Origin: CAZTLE01 sp964614415
GTDB taxonomy: Bacteria; Bacteroidota; Bacteroidia; Flavobacteriales; Flavobacteriaceae
Assembly: GCA_964614415.1 (NCBI GenBank)
Contig: CAZTLE010000178.1
Span: 1 to 8,101, forward strand
Length of the DNA stretch: 8,101 nt
Direction: 5' to 3'
The notes below the pieces were generated by a model that worked only from the letters and a program-made list of their open reading frames with translations, was not told the origin of the DNA and searched no databases. Positions within the stretch are counted from its first letter, which is position 1, and the number at the start of each line of letters is the position of its first letter. A program made the position numbers and the translations under genes. Shown one piece after another: positions 1-6,147 of this stretch.

Positions 1-1169
1 AGGGTAAGGATTTGAGCTTCGATCTTATCACCTACGTTAACGAAGTCCTGAGCGCTTCTCAGGTGTGTTGACCAGGACATTTCACTTACGTGGATAAGCC
101 CTTCAACACCTTCAGCTACTTCGATGAAGGCACCGTAGTCAGCAATAACTACTACTTTACCTTTCACATTGTCACCTACTTTCAGCTCATCACCTAGGGC
201 ATCCCATGGGTGTGCTTTCAATTGCTTCAATCCAAGTTGGATACGTGTCTTGTCTTCATCAAAGTCAAGGATCACTACGTTCAGTTTCTGATCCAGCTCA
301 ACGATCTCATTCGGATGGTTGATACGTGACCAGGAAAGATCGGTAATGTGTACCAGTCCGTCTACACCACCAAGGTCTACGAATACCCCGTAAGAAGTAA
401 TGTTCTTCACGACACCTTCGAGTACCTGTCCTTTTTCCAACTGACTGATGATCTCTTTCTTTTGCTCTTCGATATCAGCTTCGATAAGTGCTTTGTGAGA
501 AACTACCACGTTCTTGAATTCGTGGTTGATCTTCACCACTTTGAATTCCATAGTCTTTCCTACATAAATATCGTAATCGCGGATTGGCTTCACATCGATT
601 TGCGATCCCGGAAGGAAGGCTTCGATACCAAATACGTCTACGATCATACCTCCTTTGGTACGACACTTAACATATCCGTTAACGATAGATCCGTCATCAT
701 GCGCATCATTCACACGATCCCATGCCTTAATAGTACGGGCCTTACGGTGTGAAAGTACTAATTGACCTGTGGCATCTTCACGAACATCGATCAATACTTC
801 AACGGTGTCACCTACTTTAAGGTCAGGGTTGTAACGGAATTCGTTCAGGGAAATAACACCTTCGGACTTGGCATTGATGTCGATAATGGCATCACGATCG
901 GTCATGTGTACCACTTTACCTTCAACTACCTGATCGTCCAGGGTGTCTACAAAGTTCTCTGCTACTAATTTTTCGAATTCATCCAACTTAGCATCGGCGA
1001 TAGGGTCGATCCCTTCTTCATAATTGTGCCAGTTGAACTCTTTCAGGAATTTTTCAGGATCTCTTTCTTTCAGAGAAAGCTCCTTTTTGGGTTGTTCCAC
1101 AACTGCTTCTGCTGTTGCTTCTACATTTTCAACCGCTTCTGTTTTCGCGGCTTCAGCTTTTTTCGCCAT
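1..1169 (-). CDS. rpsA: 30S ribosomal protein S1, N-terminal 389 residues (runs off the left edge)
   Basis: Ribosomal protein S1 binds mRNA on the 30S subunit and helps recruit and unfold it for initiation. Translating the minus strand from the ATG at 1169 gives an open frame to the window edge. An Ala/Glu/Lys-rich N-terminal tail (residues 1-30) is followed by S1-type OB folds at about 80-145, 160-226, 247-316 and 333 onward, the last one cut. Typical S1 signatures are visible: VVEGKV (81-86), NGYV (164-167), YGVFVDLGGVDGLVH (260-274) and YGAFIEVAEGVEGLIH (345-360), the last two each followed by SEMSW/TDLSW-type segments. No in-frame stop occurs. S1 of this phylum is usually around 600 residues, so roughly the C-terminal third lies outside. 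The start is fixed by the methionine before the charged tail and the promoter 150 bases upstream. Purine-rich Shine-Dalgarno is absent, as is usual in Bacteroidota. Identity is secure. Confidence 0.97.
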   Translation of the reverse strand, partial: MAKKAEAAKTEAVENVEATAEAVVEQPKKELSLKERDPEKFLKEFNWHNYEEGIDPIADAKLDEFEKLVAENFVDTLDDQVVEGKVVHMTDRDAIIDINAKSEGVISLNEFRYNPDLKVGDTVEVLIDVREDATGQLVLSHRKARTIKAWDRVNDAHDDGSIVNGYVKCRTKGGMIVDVFGIEAFLPGSQIDVKPIRDYDIYVGKTMEFKVVKINHEFKNVVVSHKALIEADIEEQKKEIISQLEKGQVLEGVVKNITSYGVFVDLGGVDGLVHITDLSWSRINHPNEIVELDQKLNVVILDFDEDKTRIQLGLKQLKAHPWDALGDELKVGDNVKGKVVVIADYGAFIEVAEGVEGLIHVSEMSWSTHLRSAQDFVNVGDKIEAQILT

Positions 1170-1311
1170 GTGTAGTTTTGGTTTTCAGAAAGAACTTCTT
1201 ACTTGCCAAAGTTTTGTATTCTGTGTTCGGCAGGAAATGGTTGCGACACGATCACAGAAGGGTTATCTGTTTTTCACGGTTCCTCTTGCTTTCCTGCATT
1301 GCCGACAAAAG
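1170..1311 (-). promoter_or_regulatory. rpsA 5' leader, structured
   Basis: About 140 nt separate the predicted rpsA transcription start (near 1311) from its ATG. The transcript can pair 1290-1297 with 1230-1237 over 8 perfect bases (GCAGGAAA with TTTCCTGC). An overlapping pairing joins 1301-1305 (GCCGA on the plus strand) with 1227-1231 (TCGGC). A smaller ACAGA/TCTGT hairpin lies inside. The two main pairings compete for the same downstream bases or merge into one bulged stem. S1 is autogenously regulated through its leader in E. coli; a similar role here is inference only. No open reading frame in it looks real. Confidence 0.4.
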
Positions 1312-1316
1312 GAGCG

Positions 1317-1348
1317 CAAAATTAGTGCTTATTTTTTGATTTTCAAAA
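1317..1348 (-). promoter_or_regulatory. rpsA promoter, Bacteroidota type
   Basis: Read on the minus strand, TTTTG (1348-1344) is followed after exactly 19 bases by TAATTTTG (1324-1317). This matches the Bacteroidota primary-sigma consensus TTTG-N19-TAnnTTTG at every defined base. Transcription should begin a few bases on, near 1311. It lets rpsA be transcribed independently of cmk, which lies 6.6 kb upstream on the same strand. Confidence 0.8.
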
Positions 1349-1358
1349 GGTTTAAGGC

Positions 1359-1389
1359 TTTATAGAATAAGAAATTCCCCCTATCTTTA
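1359..1389 (+). promoter_or_regulatory. candidate promoter of the small gene at 1417
   Basis: TATCTTTA at 1382-1389 matches the TAnnTTTG -7 box at all but the last base. TTTA at 1359-1362 stands 19 bases upstream, in the place of the TTTG -33 box, with one mismatch. The expected transcript would start near 1395, leaving a leader of about 20 bases. It sits back to back with the rpsA promoter without overlapping it. Confidence 0.4.
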
Positions 1390-1416
1390 AGAAATCAAAC
1401 CATTCGCATAACCCCT

Positions 1417-1725
1417 ATGGATTATACATTCAAACAAATTAAGGCTGGAGAACGCGTTATGCTGGGTCGGATATTGGAGAAGCACAAGTATGAAGGAAAG
1501 GAGATCATTCAGCTCAGCAACGAAAAATTTTATGCCCGAAAAGGCGGTGGAGAACTCCCTAATGTTGAGCGCCGTCCGTACGTAGAAATGTACAAGGTGG
1601 AAGACACGCTTTGTATGCTACATCTTTCGAATCACACCTGCACCACGCTGGAGCCCATTGAGATTCCCGCGAATAAACTGGCTGCATTGCGGGAAGCCGC
1701 GAATCCGTCCGATTCGACAGAATAA
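1417..1725 (+). CDS. small protein of unknown function (102 aa)
   Basis: I do not recognise the family. The protein is 102 residues, soluble in appearance and rich in charged residues, with no signal peptide or membrane segment. The N-terminal part (MDYTFKQIKAGERVMLGRIL) and the middle (EGKEIIQLSNEKFYARKGGGELPNV) look like alternating beta strands and turns. The C-terminus (ANKLAALREAANP) looks helical and ends in a short polar tail. Two cysteines are seen (CMLHLSNHTC). It is accepted as real for four reasons: protein-like composition over the full length, an ATG about 30 bases after a plausible -7 box, no competing frame, and a clean stop before a palindrome. It is divergent from rpsA and co-oriented with the amidohydrolase 71 bases downstream, so the two might be co-transcribed, although the palindrome at 1751-1770 lies between them. 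Confidence 0.7.
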   Translation: MDYTFKQIKAGERVMLGRILEKHKYEGKEIIQLSNEKFYARKGGGELPNVERRPYVEMYKVEDTLCMLHLSNHTCTTLEPIEIPANKLAALREAANPSDSTE

Positions 1726-1750
1726 AAGTGATTTACACATCAACAATATA

Positions 1751-1770
1751 ACCGGAAGCATGCTTCCGGT
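1751..1770. terminator. 20-base perfect palindrome, possible weak terminator
   Basis: ACCGGAAGCATGCTTCCGGT is identical to its reverse complement. As RNA it could fold into an 8-bp GC-rich stem with a CATG loop, followed by ATTTGATTTT, a broken U-tract. It lies 25 bases after the stop of the small gene and 26 bases before the amidohydrolase start. It could be a leaky terminator or a protein-binding dyad. The symmetry is certain; the role is not. Confidence 0.45.
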
Positions 1771-1796
1771 ATTTGATTTTAAACCAAACCAAAAGA

Positions 1797-3227
1797 ATGA
1801 GAACTATACTATTACTTGGTGCCTTGTGCACTTTTGCCATAGGCACGGCCCAGAAAAAAATGTCTTCCAACAAAAAGGCGATCGTCGCCTCCGTGGAGAA
1901 ACACGAACAGAAACTCATTGAACTTAGCGATGAGATATGGGCACATGCCGAGCTGGCCTTCCAGGAAGAAAAATCGTCTAAACTACTGGCAGATTATGCC
2001 GAAGCCAACGGATTTAAAGTGGAACGTGGTGTGGCTGGAATGCCAACGGCCTTTGTCGCCACCTACGGTAGCGGAAAACCTGTTATTAGTGTCTTAGGCG
2101 AGTTTGACGCTCTACCGGGCATCTCCCAAAAGGCCCAACCCACCAAGGAGCCACTGGAAGCAGGGGGTGGCGGACACGGTTGTGGTCACAATCTCTTCGG
2201 TGTGGGAAGTCTTGGTGCGGCTATAGCCATTAAAGAGCTTATTCAAGCAGGGAAGATCAAGGGAACCGTAAAGTTCCTGGGAACACCTGCCGAAGAGAAG
2301 TTCTTTGGGAAGCTTTGGATGGCCGAAGCGGGACTCTGGGATGACGTAGACGTCAACATGAGCTGGCATCCCTCGGCCAAAACTGCGGCCGATGTTCAGA
2401 GTTCTCTTGCGCTGGTGGATTTTATAGTAGAGTTTTACGGACAGGCGGCTCACGCCTCAGCCGATCCCTGGAATGGACGAAGTGCTTCGGACGCCCTGGA
2501 GCTATATACGACCGGGATTAACTTTTACAGGGAGCATGTGCGCCCTACGGTGAGAATCCACTATCATATTCAGGACGGCGGACAGGTGGTCAACGTGGTG
2601 CCTGACTACAGTAAATTATGGGTGCGCGTACGAAATACCAATAGGGAAGGTATGATGCCGGTCTATGAACAGGTGATGAAAATGGCTGAAGGGGCAGCTA
2701 TCATGGCTAATGTGGATTATAAGATCTCCCTGGTGTCCGGCCTGCACGAAGTACTGGTGAATCGGGAAGGTGGAAAGATTATGCAGAAAAACCTGGAAAT
2801 GCTGGGTGCGATAGAATATACCCCTGAGGAAATTGCTTTCGGAAAGAAAATTCAGGAAGTTACCGGAAAGCCTCAAATAGGTATGGATAGCGAGATTCGT
2901 CCGTTAGAGGAAACCAAAGAACACCCCGGAGGTGGCTCTACCGATGTAGGAGACGTGAGCTGGAACGTTGCAAACATCAACCTGGCCGTGACTACGGCTC
3001 CCAAGGATACACCCTGGCACTCATGGGCTGTCGTGGCTTGCGGCGGTATGTCCATTGGTCATAAGGGTATGCTCTATGCATCCAAGGCCCTGGCCATGAC
3101 CATGGTGGACCTGTATGAGAATCCCGATTCCGTAGAGGCGGTAAAAAATGAATACAAGGAGCGGAAGGGCGATTATGAGTACAAAGCTCTGATCCCGGAT
3201 GGCCCTCCTCCTATTGGAAAGAACTAA
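1797..3227 (+). CDS. exported M20-family amidohydrolase, AbgB-like
   Basis: Metal-dependent amidohydrolase of the M20 peptidase / AbgB (p-aminobenzoyl-glutamate hydrolase subunit B) group, which cleaves N-acyl or aminoacyl amides. It has 476 residues. Motifs in order: GEFDALPG (101-108) and HGCGHN (127-132) with likely metal ligands, GTPAEE (162-167) with the putative general base Glu pair, WHPS near 190, a GQAAHA dimerisation-domain motif near 220, GGSTDVGDVSW (379-389), WHSW (407-410) and IGHKGM (420-425). All expected catalytic positions appear intact. The first 18 residues (basic start, LLLGAL core, IGTA before Gln19) form a Sec signal peptide, so a periplasmic enzyme is likely; Cys11 is not in a convincing lipobox. 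I chose the ATG at 1797 because it begins the signal peptide; an upstream in-frame TTG at 1773 is unlikely. An internal ATG at 1860 (MSSNKK) would give a cytoplasmic form. No AbgA-like partner is present, so the substrate is unknown. Confidence 0.88.
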   Translation: MRTILLLGALCTFAIGTAQKKMSSNKKAIVASVEKHEQKLIELSDEIWAHAELAFQEEKSSKLLADYAEANGFKVERGVAGMPTAFVATYGSGKPVISVLGEFDALPGISQKAQPTKEPLEAGGGGHGCGHNLFGVGSLGAAIAIKELIQAGKIKGTVKFLGTPAEEKFFGKLWMAEAGLWDDVDVNMSWHPSAKTAADVQSSLALVDFIVEFYGQAAHASADPWNGRSASDALELYTTGINFYREHVRPTVRIHYHIQDGGQVVNVVPDYSKLWVRVRNTNREGMMPVYEQVMKMAEGAAIMANVDYKISLVSGLHEVLVNREGGKIMQKNLEMLGAIEYTPEEIAFGKKIQEVTGKPQIGMDSEIRPLEETKEHPGGGSTDVGDVSWNVANINLAVTTAPKDTPWHSWAVVACGGMSIGHKGMLYASKALAMTMVDLYENPDSVEAVKNEYKERKGDYEYKALIPDGPPPIGKN

Positions 3228-3234
3228 CAAGAAT

Positions 3235-3269
3235 AAAGAAGCCGATATGATATAAATGTCGGTTTCTTT
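3235..3269 (+). terminator. terminator after the amidohydrolase gene
   Basis: Bases 3235-3248 pair with 3256-3269 to give a 14-bp stem, including two G-U pairs, with a 7-base loop. The 3' arm ends in TTTCTTT and is followed by A/T-rich sequence. It starts 7 bases after the stop codon and ends 12 bases before the TetR operator, so it isolates the regulator from upstream transcription. Confidence 0.7.
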
Positions 3270-3281
3270 ATATAAGAAAAT

Positions 3282-3297
3282 AGACAGACTTGTCTGT
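3282..3297. promoter_or_regulatory. TetR operator, copy 1 (autoregulatory)
   Basis: AGACAGACTTGTCTGT contains the perfect dyad ACAGAC-TT-GTCTGT at 3284-3297. The identical 16 bases recur at 3908-3923 before the SDR gene. The TTG at its centre (3290-3292) coincides with the likely -33 element of the TetR gene, so repressor binding would block polymerase. The form resembles TAGAC-type palindromes bound by several TetR-family electrophile sensors such as NemR, though the spacing differs. Confidence 0.8.
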
Positions 3298-3321
3298 TTT
3301 TAAATTATTTGTTTATATTTG
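3290..3321 (+). promoter_or_regulatory. promoter of the TetR gene
   Basis: TATATTTG at 3314-3321 is a perfect TAnnTTTG -7 box. TTG at 3290-3292, inside the operator dyad, lies 21 bases upstream, slightly longer than the usual 19. Only 4 bases separate the -7 box from the ATG at 3326, so the transcript is predicted to be leaderless or nearly so. Confidence 0.6.
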
Positions 3322-3325
3322 TCCT

Positions 3326-3889
3326 ATGAAGACGTCCAAAGCACGAACAAAGATCATTGAAACCGCTGCCGACCTATTCTATAGGAATGGTTATAATCGC
3401 ACTGGAATCAATGAGATCATTAAGGAGGCAGGAGTGGCCAAAGCCACGTTGTACAGTCACTTTGCTTCCAAAGATGACATTTGCGTTGCCTACTTGCAGT
3501 ATATGAACAGATCCCTGATCAATGACATTGAAGCCAGGGTGGCTCCCCTACCAGAGGGTAAGAAACGCGTCCTTGGTTTGTTTGATTTTCTTTGGGACTT
3601 CTTCCGATCGGAGGACTTTAACGGTTGCTGGTGTATCAAGACCGTGGCTGAAGTTCCGGAAGACAATACGAGCATCATGAATGAAATTCATTCCCAAAAG
3701 GATGCGCTGCGGGCGTACATTGAACGGCTGGTGAAGGATAATATCCCCGGACTTACTCCTTTCGAACTGCAGCAAACCAGCAATCAGTTGTACCTCCTTT
3801 ATGAAGGTGCCCTGGCGGAAAGCTATTTGCACAATGACAACTGGCCCATTGAATCAGCACGACGACTTGGTCAGAAACTACTGACATAA
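3326..3889 (+). CDS. TetR/AcrR-family transcriptional repressor
   Basis: A 187-residue regulator with an N-terminal TetR helix-turn-helix: IIETAADLFYRNGYNRTG (10-27), INEIIKEAGVAKATLYSHF (28-46) and KDD (49-51), the classic recognition helix and following turn. The rest is the all-helical ligand-binding and dimerisation domain, carrying FNGCWCIKTVAEV (98-110). A Gly-Cys at this place is common in TetR proteins of the NemR/AcuR/YxaF type; here it is a CxC (Cys101, Cys103), and Cys53 is the only other cysteine. I chose the ATG at 3326 because the HTH begins at the normal distance from it. An upstream in-frame TTG at 3290 lies inside the operator and before the -7 box. The same palindrome precedes this gene and the SDR gene, so it most likely represses itself and the SDR and is released by a small molecule, perhaps an electrophile or aldehyde (inference). 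Confidence 0.93.
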   Translation: MKTSKARTKIIETAADLFYRNGYNRTGINEIIKEAGVAKATLYSHFASKDDICVAYLQYMNRSLINDIEARVAPLPEGKKRVLGLFDFLWDFFRSEDFNGCWCIKTVAEVPEDNTSIMNEIHSQKDALRAYIERLVKDNIPGLTPFELQQTSNQLYLLYEGALAESYLHNDNWPIESARRLGQKLLT

Positions 3890-3907
3890 ATTTTTTTACA
3901 CACAAAA

Positions 3908-3923
3908 AGACAGACTTGTCTGT
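3908..3923. promoter_or_regulatory. TetR operator, copy 2 (before the SDR gene)
   Basis: Exact 16-base repeat of the operator at 3282-3297, again with the dyad ACAGAC-TT-GTCTGT (3910-3923). It lies 19 bases after the TetR stop and 26 bases before the SDR start. No good TAnnTTTG box follows it. A weaker candidate, TAAATTTT at 3887-3894, lies just upstream, which would place the operator at about +8 to +23 of the transcript. Either position suits repression of the SDR gene. Confidence 0.8.
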
Positions 3924-3949
3924 ATTATTAACTCTAAAAACACGTATCT

Positions 3950-4693
3950 ATGAAAAAGTTCGAAAACAAAACAGCCCTTATTATTGGTGGAACCAGCGGT
4001 ATTGGCAAGGCCACGGCCGTTTCTTTATCAGCCAAGGGCGCGAATGTCCATGTGGTTGGGCGCAGCGTGGAAAAGTTCAACCTTCCCGGTGTTGCAACCC
4101 ACAAGGTTGATATCACCAATGTAAATGAGGTAAGAGAACTAAATGAAACCATAGCTGAGCTGGATAACCTGGACTATTTGGTAAACGCTTCCGGGATCTT
4201 TGGTCCCAAAGCATTTCTGGATCACACATTGACGGACTACGACAGCTATCAGGACTTAAATCGGGGTTTCTTCTTCATTACCCAGGCGGCTGCCAACAAA
4301 ATGAAGGACTCGGGAGGTGGATCCATCGTGAATATTGGCTCTATGTGGGCCAAACAGGCTGTAAAGGCCACCCCCTCCTCTGCCTACTCCATGCAAAAGG
4401 CGGGTTTGCACTCACTAACACAACATCTGGCTATGGAACTGGCGGATCATAACATTCGCGTGAACGCGGTATCTCCGGCTGTGGTGGCCACACCGGTATA
4501 CGATAGTGTCTTCGGAAGTCGGGACGAGGCGACAAAGGCCCTGGAAGGTTTTCATGGATTCCATCCCATTGGCCGAAACGGGACCCCGGAGGATGTGGCA
4601 AACAGCATTGTATTCCTGCTTTCGGACGAGGCGTCCTGGGTGACCGGAGCCATCTGGGATACCGACGGAGGTGTCATCGCAGGTAGAAACTAG
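3950..4693 (+). CDS. short-chain dehydrogenase/reductase (SDR), probably NADP(H)-dependent
   Basis: A classical SDR of 247 residues, the usual family length. It has a Rossmann glycine motif GGTSGIG (13-19), Arg38 after strand 2 (favours NADPH over NADH), Asp54, an NASG variant of the NNAG motif (79-82) and Asn104. The catalytic residues are Ser131, Tyr146 and Lys150 (YSMQK), and a P-x-V-x-T-P segment (176-182) binds the nicotinamide. The C-terminal SWVTGAIWDTDGG (229-241) matches the family's dimer region. All four catalytic-tetrad residues are present, so it should be active as a soluble carbonyl reductase or alcohol dehydrogenase. The substrate cannot be read from sequence. It follows its likely repressor by 60 bases with a shared operator, which makes it the regulator's main target and suggests inducible removal of a carbonyl compound. 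The start is the ATG giving the glycine motif at residue 13. Confidence 0.93.
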   Translation: MKKFENKTALIIGGTSGIGKATAVSLSAKGANVHVVGRSVEKFNLPGVATHKVDITNVNEVRELNETIAELDNLDYLVNASGIFGPKAFLDHTLTDYDSYQDLNRGFFFITQAAANKMKDSGGGSIVNIGSMWAKQAVKATPSSAYSMQKAGLHSLTQHLAMELADHNIRVNAVSPAVVATPVYDSVFGSRDEATKALEGFHGFHPIGRNGTPEDVANSIVFLLSDEASWVTGAIWDTDGGVIAGRN

Positions 4694-4705
4694 TATTTTG
4701 TACTC

Positions 4706-4739
4706 AAGGGCATTGGAATTCTCGTATTTCCATGCCCTT
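4706..4739. terminator. shared terminator between convergent genes
   Basis: AAGGGCATTGGAA (4706-4718) pairs with TTCCATGCCCTT (4728-4739), 12 base pairs with T4714 bulged and a 9-base loop. It lies between the stop of the SDR (4693) and the stop of the minus-strand reductase (4742), which it almost touches. It can serve both directions; neither flank has a long U-tract, so strength is uncertain. Confidence 0.7.
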
Positions 4740-4741
4740 TA

Positions 4742-5359
4742 CTATCGTTTAAGGAGCTTAAAGCCTATTTCCCTGCCCTGTCCCTGGAACATGGCCAGAT
4801 TGATCCAGAAAAAGGCGAATTGCTCCATTAGTTGAAATTTATCATTCCCCCCAACATCGTAGCATTCGGCAAAGCCAATGTCCTTTGAGAGCGTTTTGGC
4901 AATCTCTTTCCCCTTAGCGCTATCGCCCGCAACAAAATTGTCAATGACCACTCCATCGTACAGAGGGTTGTCCATATTGTTGAATCCGGTAGTGTTGAAG
5001 CATTTAACCACATCCTGGGTTTTTGTATGATCCAAAATTGCTTCGGACGTGTTATTATATCCCTCCGGCCCTGCGCCCATGACAATATTCATGGTATCAA
5101 TGATCACTTTGTCCGTAGTATCTCCAAGTGATGTTGCCACAGTTGCCGCGTAAGCCGCGGGCGTGGCAAGTATGATAACTTCGGAAAGTGCCACTGCCTC
5201 AGCAATGGAGTGTGCTGTGATGGGATGATGGGCCAGTCTTTCCTGGCCTTTGTACTCGGAAGTATTCCGTACTCCCAAACGAACTTCATGTCCGGCGGCG
5301 GCCAATTTTATGGCCAATGTTCCGCCTACATTTCCTGTGCCGACAATACCTATTTTCAT
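4742..5359 (-). CDS. NAD(P)-binding oxidoreductase of the F420-dependent NADP reductase-like family (COG2085 type)
   Basis: A 205-residue Rossmann-fold protein. The N-terminus MKIGIVGTGNVGG carries the GxGxxG motif (7-12). GVRN (29-32) follows strand 2, where Arg31-Asn32 is typical for binding the NADP phosphate. ILATP (64-67 region) and VIIDTMN (85-91) are further Rossmann signatures, and KCFNTTGFNNM (119-129) matches the F420:NADP reductase-like core. The family includes true F420-dependent reductases and many homologues in organisms without F420. Bacteroidota generally lack F420, so the partner substrate here is unknown (inference). It is the second gene of a two-gene unit, 5 bases after the DJ-1-like gene, and so is surely co-transcribed with it. 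Together with the divergent HxlR regulator this suggests an inducible NADPH-linked detoxification step. The start is the ATG directly before the GxGxxG strand. Confidence 0.87.
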   Translation of the reverse strand: MKIGIVGTGNVGGTLAIKLAAAGHEVRLGVRNTSEYKGQERLAHHPITAHSIAEAVALSEVIILATPAAYAATVATSLGDTTDKVIIDTMNIVMGAGPEGYNNTSEAILDHTKTQDVVKCFNTTGFNNMDNPLYDGVVIDNFVAGDSAKGKEIAKTLSKDIGFAECYDVGGNDKFQLMEQFAFFWINLAMFQGQGREIGFKLLKR

Positions 5360-5364
5360 TTTTT

Positions 5365-6069
5365 CTATTTCAGTAATGAAACAATCTTCTTAGCTGTCAC
5401 TTCTCCGCTCATGTTCTGCTGCCCCGTAACCAGATTACCATCCGCCACTGCATAAGGCTCCCAGGGGCCTGCTTTCCTAAAGATAGCGCCTTTTTCGGTA
5501 AGGGCATCTTCGATACGCCATGGCATCACTTCGGTCTGTACGGCAGCATTAGCGGCTTCCTCTTCCTCATTGGTAAATCCTGTAACCGTCTTACCGGTGG
5601 CGAGAAAGTCATCATTCTCGTCCTTGACAAAGTTGAGGACAGCCACACCGTGGCAAAGGGCTGCAGTCACTTTTCCGGAATTATAGAAGTTCCCGAAGGT
5701 GTCGTGAAGTGACGTTGCCCCATCAAAGGTGAACATAGGAGATTGACCACCGGCTACCATTATGGCATCATAGTCATCGACGTTGATCGTGTTTATGGCC
5801 GCAGTATTGCCAAGACCATCCATAAAACCCTTATCAATAAACGTTTTGCTCACCTGATCCCAGGACGAATACCCGGAGGCATCACTTGGGTCGCTCATGG
5901 GATCCAGAATAACCGGCCCTCCATCGGGGCTAACAATGTCATAGGATATACCTTCGGCTTCAAATACAGCAATGGGATGAAATAGTTCCGAAGCCCAAAA
6001 ACCCACCGGGTAACCCAGCGTGGGATGAGTTGAAGGATTGGCCACTACGATTAATACTTTCCTGCTCAT
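5365..6069 (-). CDS. DJ-1/PfpI superfamily protein, Hsp31-like (possible glyoxalase III or deglycase)
   Basis: A 234-residue protein of the DJ-1/PfpI (class I glutamine amidotransferase-like) fold. It closely resembles the yeast Hsp31 layout in length (237 aa there) and in residue positions. The nucleophile elbow AALCHG puts Cys139-His140 where Hsp31 has Cys138-His139. Glu28 in FWASEL corresponds to the active-site Glu30. VTGFTNEEE (162-170) matches the Hsp31 segment carrying a further acidic residue. MVAGGQSP (104-111) is the oxyanion-side loop. Hsp31-type proteins convert methylglyoxal to lactate without glutathione and may act as chaperones; activity here is inferred from family. No signal peptide, so cytoplasmic. 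It is the first gene of a two-gene unit with the downstream reductase and is divergent from the HxlR regulator, the usual arrangement for HxlR-controlled electrophile-response genes. Confidence 0.88.
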   Translation of the reverse strand: MSRKVLIVVANPSTHPTLGYPVGFWASELFHPIAVFEAEGISYDIVSPDGGPVILDPMSDPSDASGYSSWDQVSKTFIDKGFMDGLGNTAAINTINVDDYDAIMVAGGQSPMFTFDGATSLHDTFGNFYNSGKVTAALCHGVAVLNFVKDENDDFLATGKTVTGFTNEEEEAANAAVQTEVMPWRIEDALTEKGAIFRKAGPWEPYAVADGNLVTGQQNMSGEVTAKKIVSLLK

Positions 6070-6104
6070 AATATTTTTTTAGTTATTGATATTATTATTC
6101 TTTA

Positions 6105-6116
6105 TTTGATATCAAA
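6105..6116. promoter_or_regulatory. 12-base palindrome upstream of the DJ-1-like gene
   Basis: TTTGATATCAAA is a perfect palindrome 36 bases before the DJ-1-like start. It overlaps the only near -7 box for that gene, GACCTTTG on the minus strand (6120-6113, one mismatch, no clear -33 element). It may be a second operator or only part of the A/T-rich promoter. Confidence 0.3.
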
Positions 6117-6147
6117 GGTCGGAATTAACTATCCATAATTTCTTTAT

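Noticed and set aside
348..1365. Plus-strand open frames at 348-752, 762-968, 1024-1365 and 1115-1339
   Set aside because: They are antisense to rpsA or its leader; the minus-strand frame gives a full S1 protein with four OB folds, and the plus-strand products lack any family signature.
1773..1796. TTG start at 1773 for the amidohydrolase
   Set aside because: It adds eight residues before a well-formed signal peptide; the ATG at 1797 is better.
3290..3325. TTG start at 3290 for the TetR gene
   Set aside because: It lies in the centre of the operator and upstream of the -7 box, and it adds 12 residues not typical of the family.
4742..5359. True coenzyme F420-dependent NADP reductase
   Set aside because: The fold and motifs match the family, but no F420 biosynthesis gene is seen and Bacteroidota generally lack F420, so only the family name is used.
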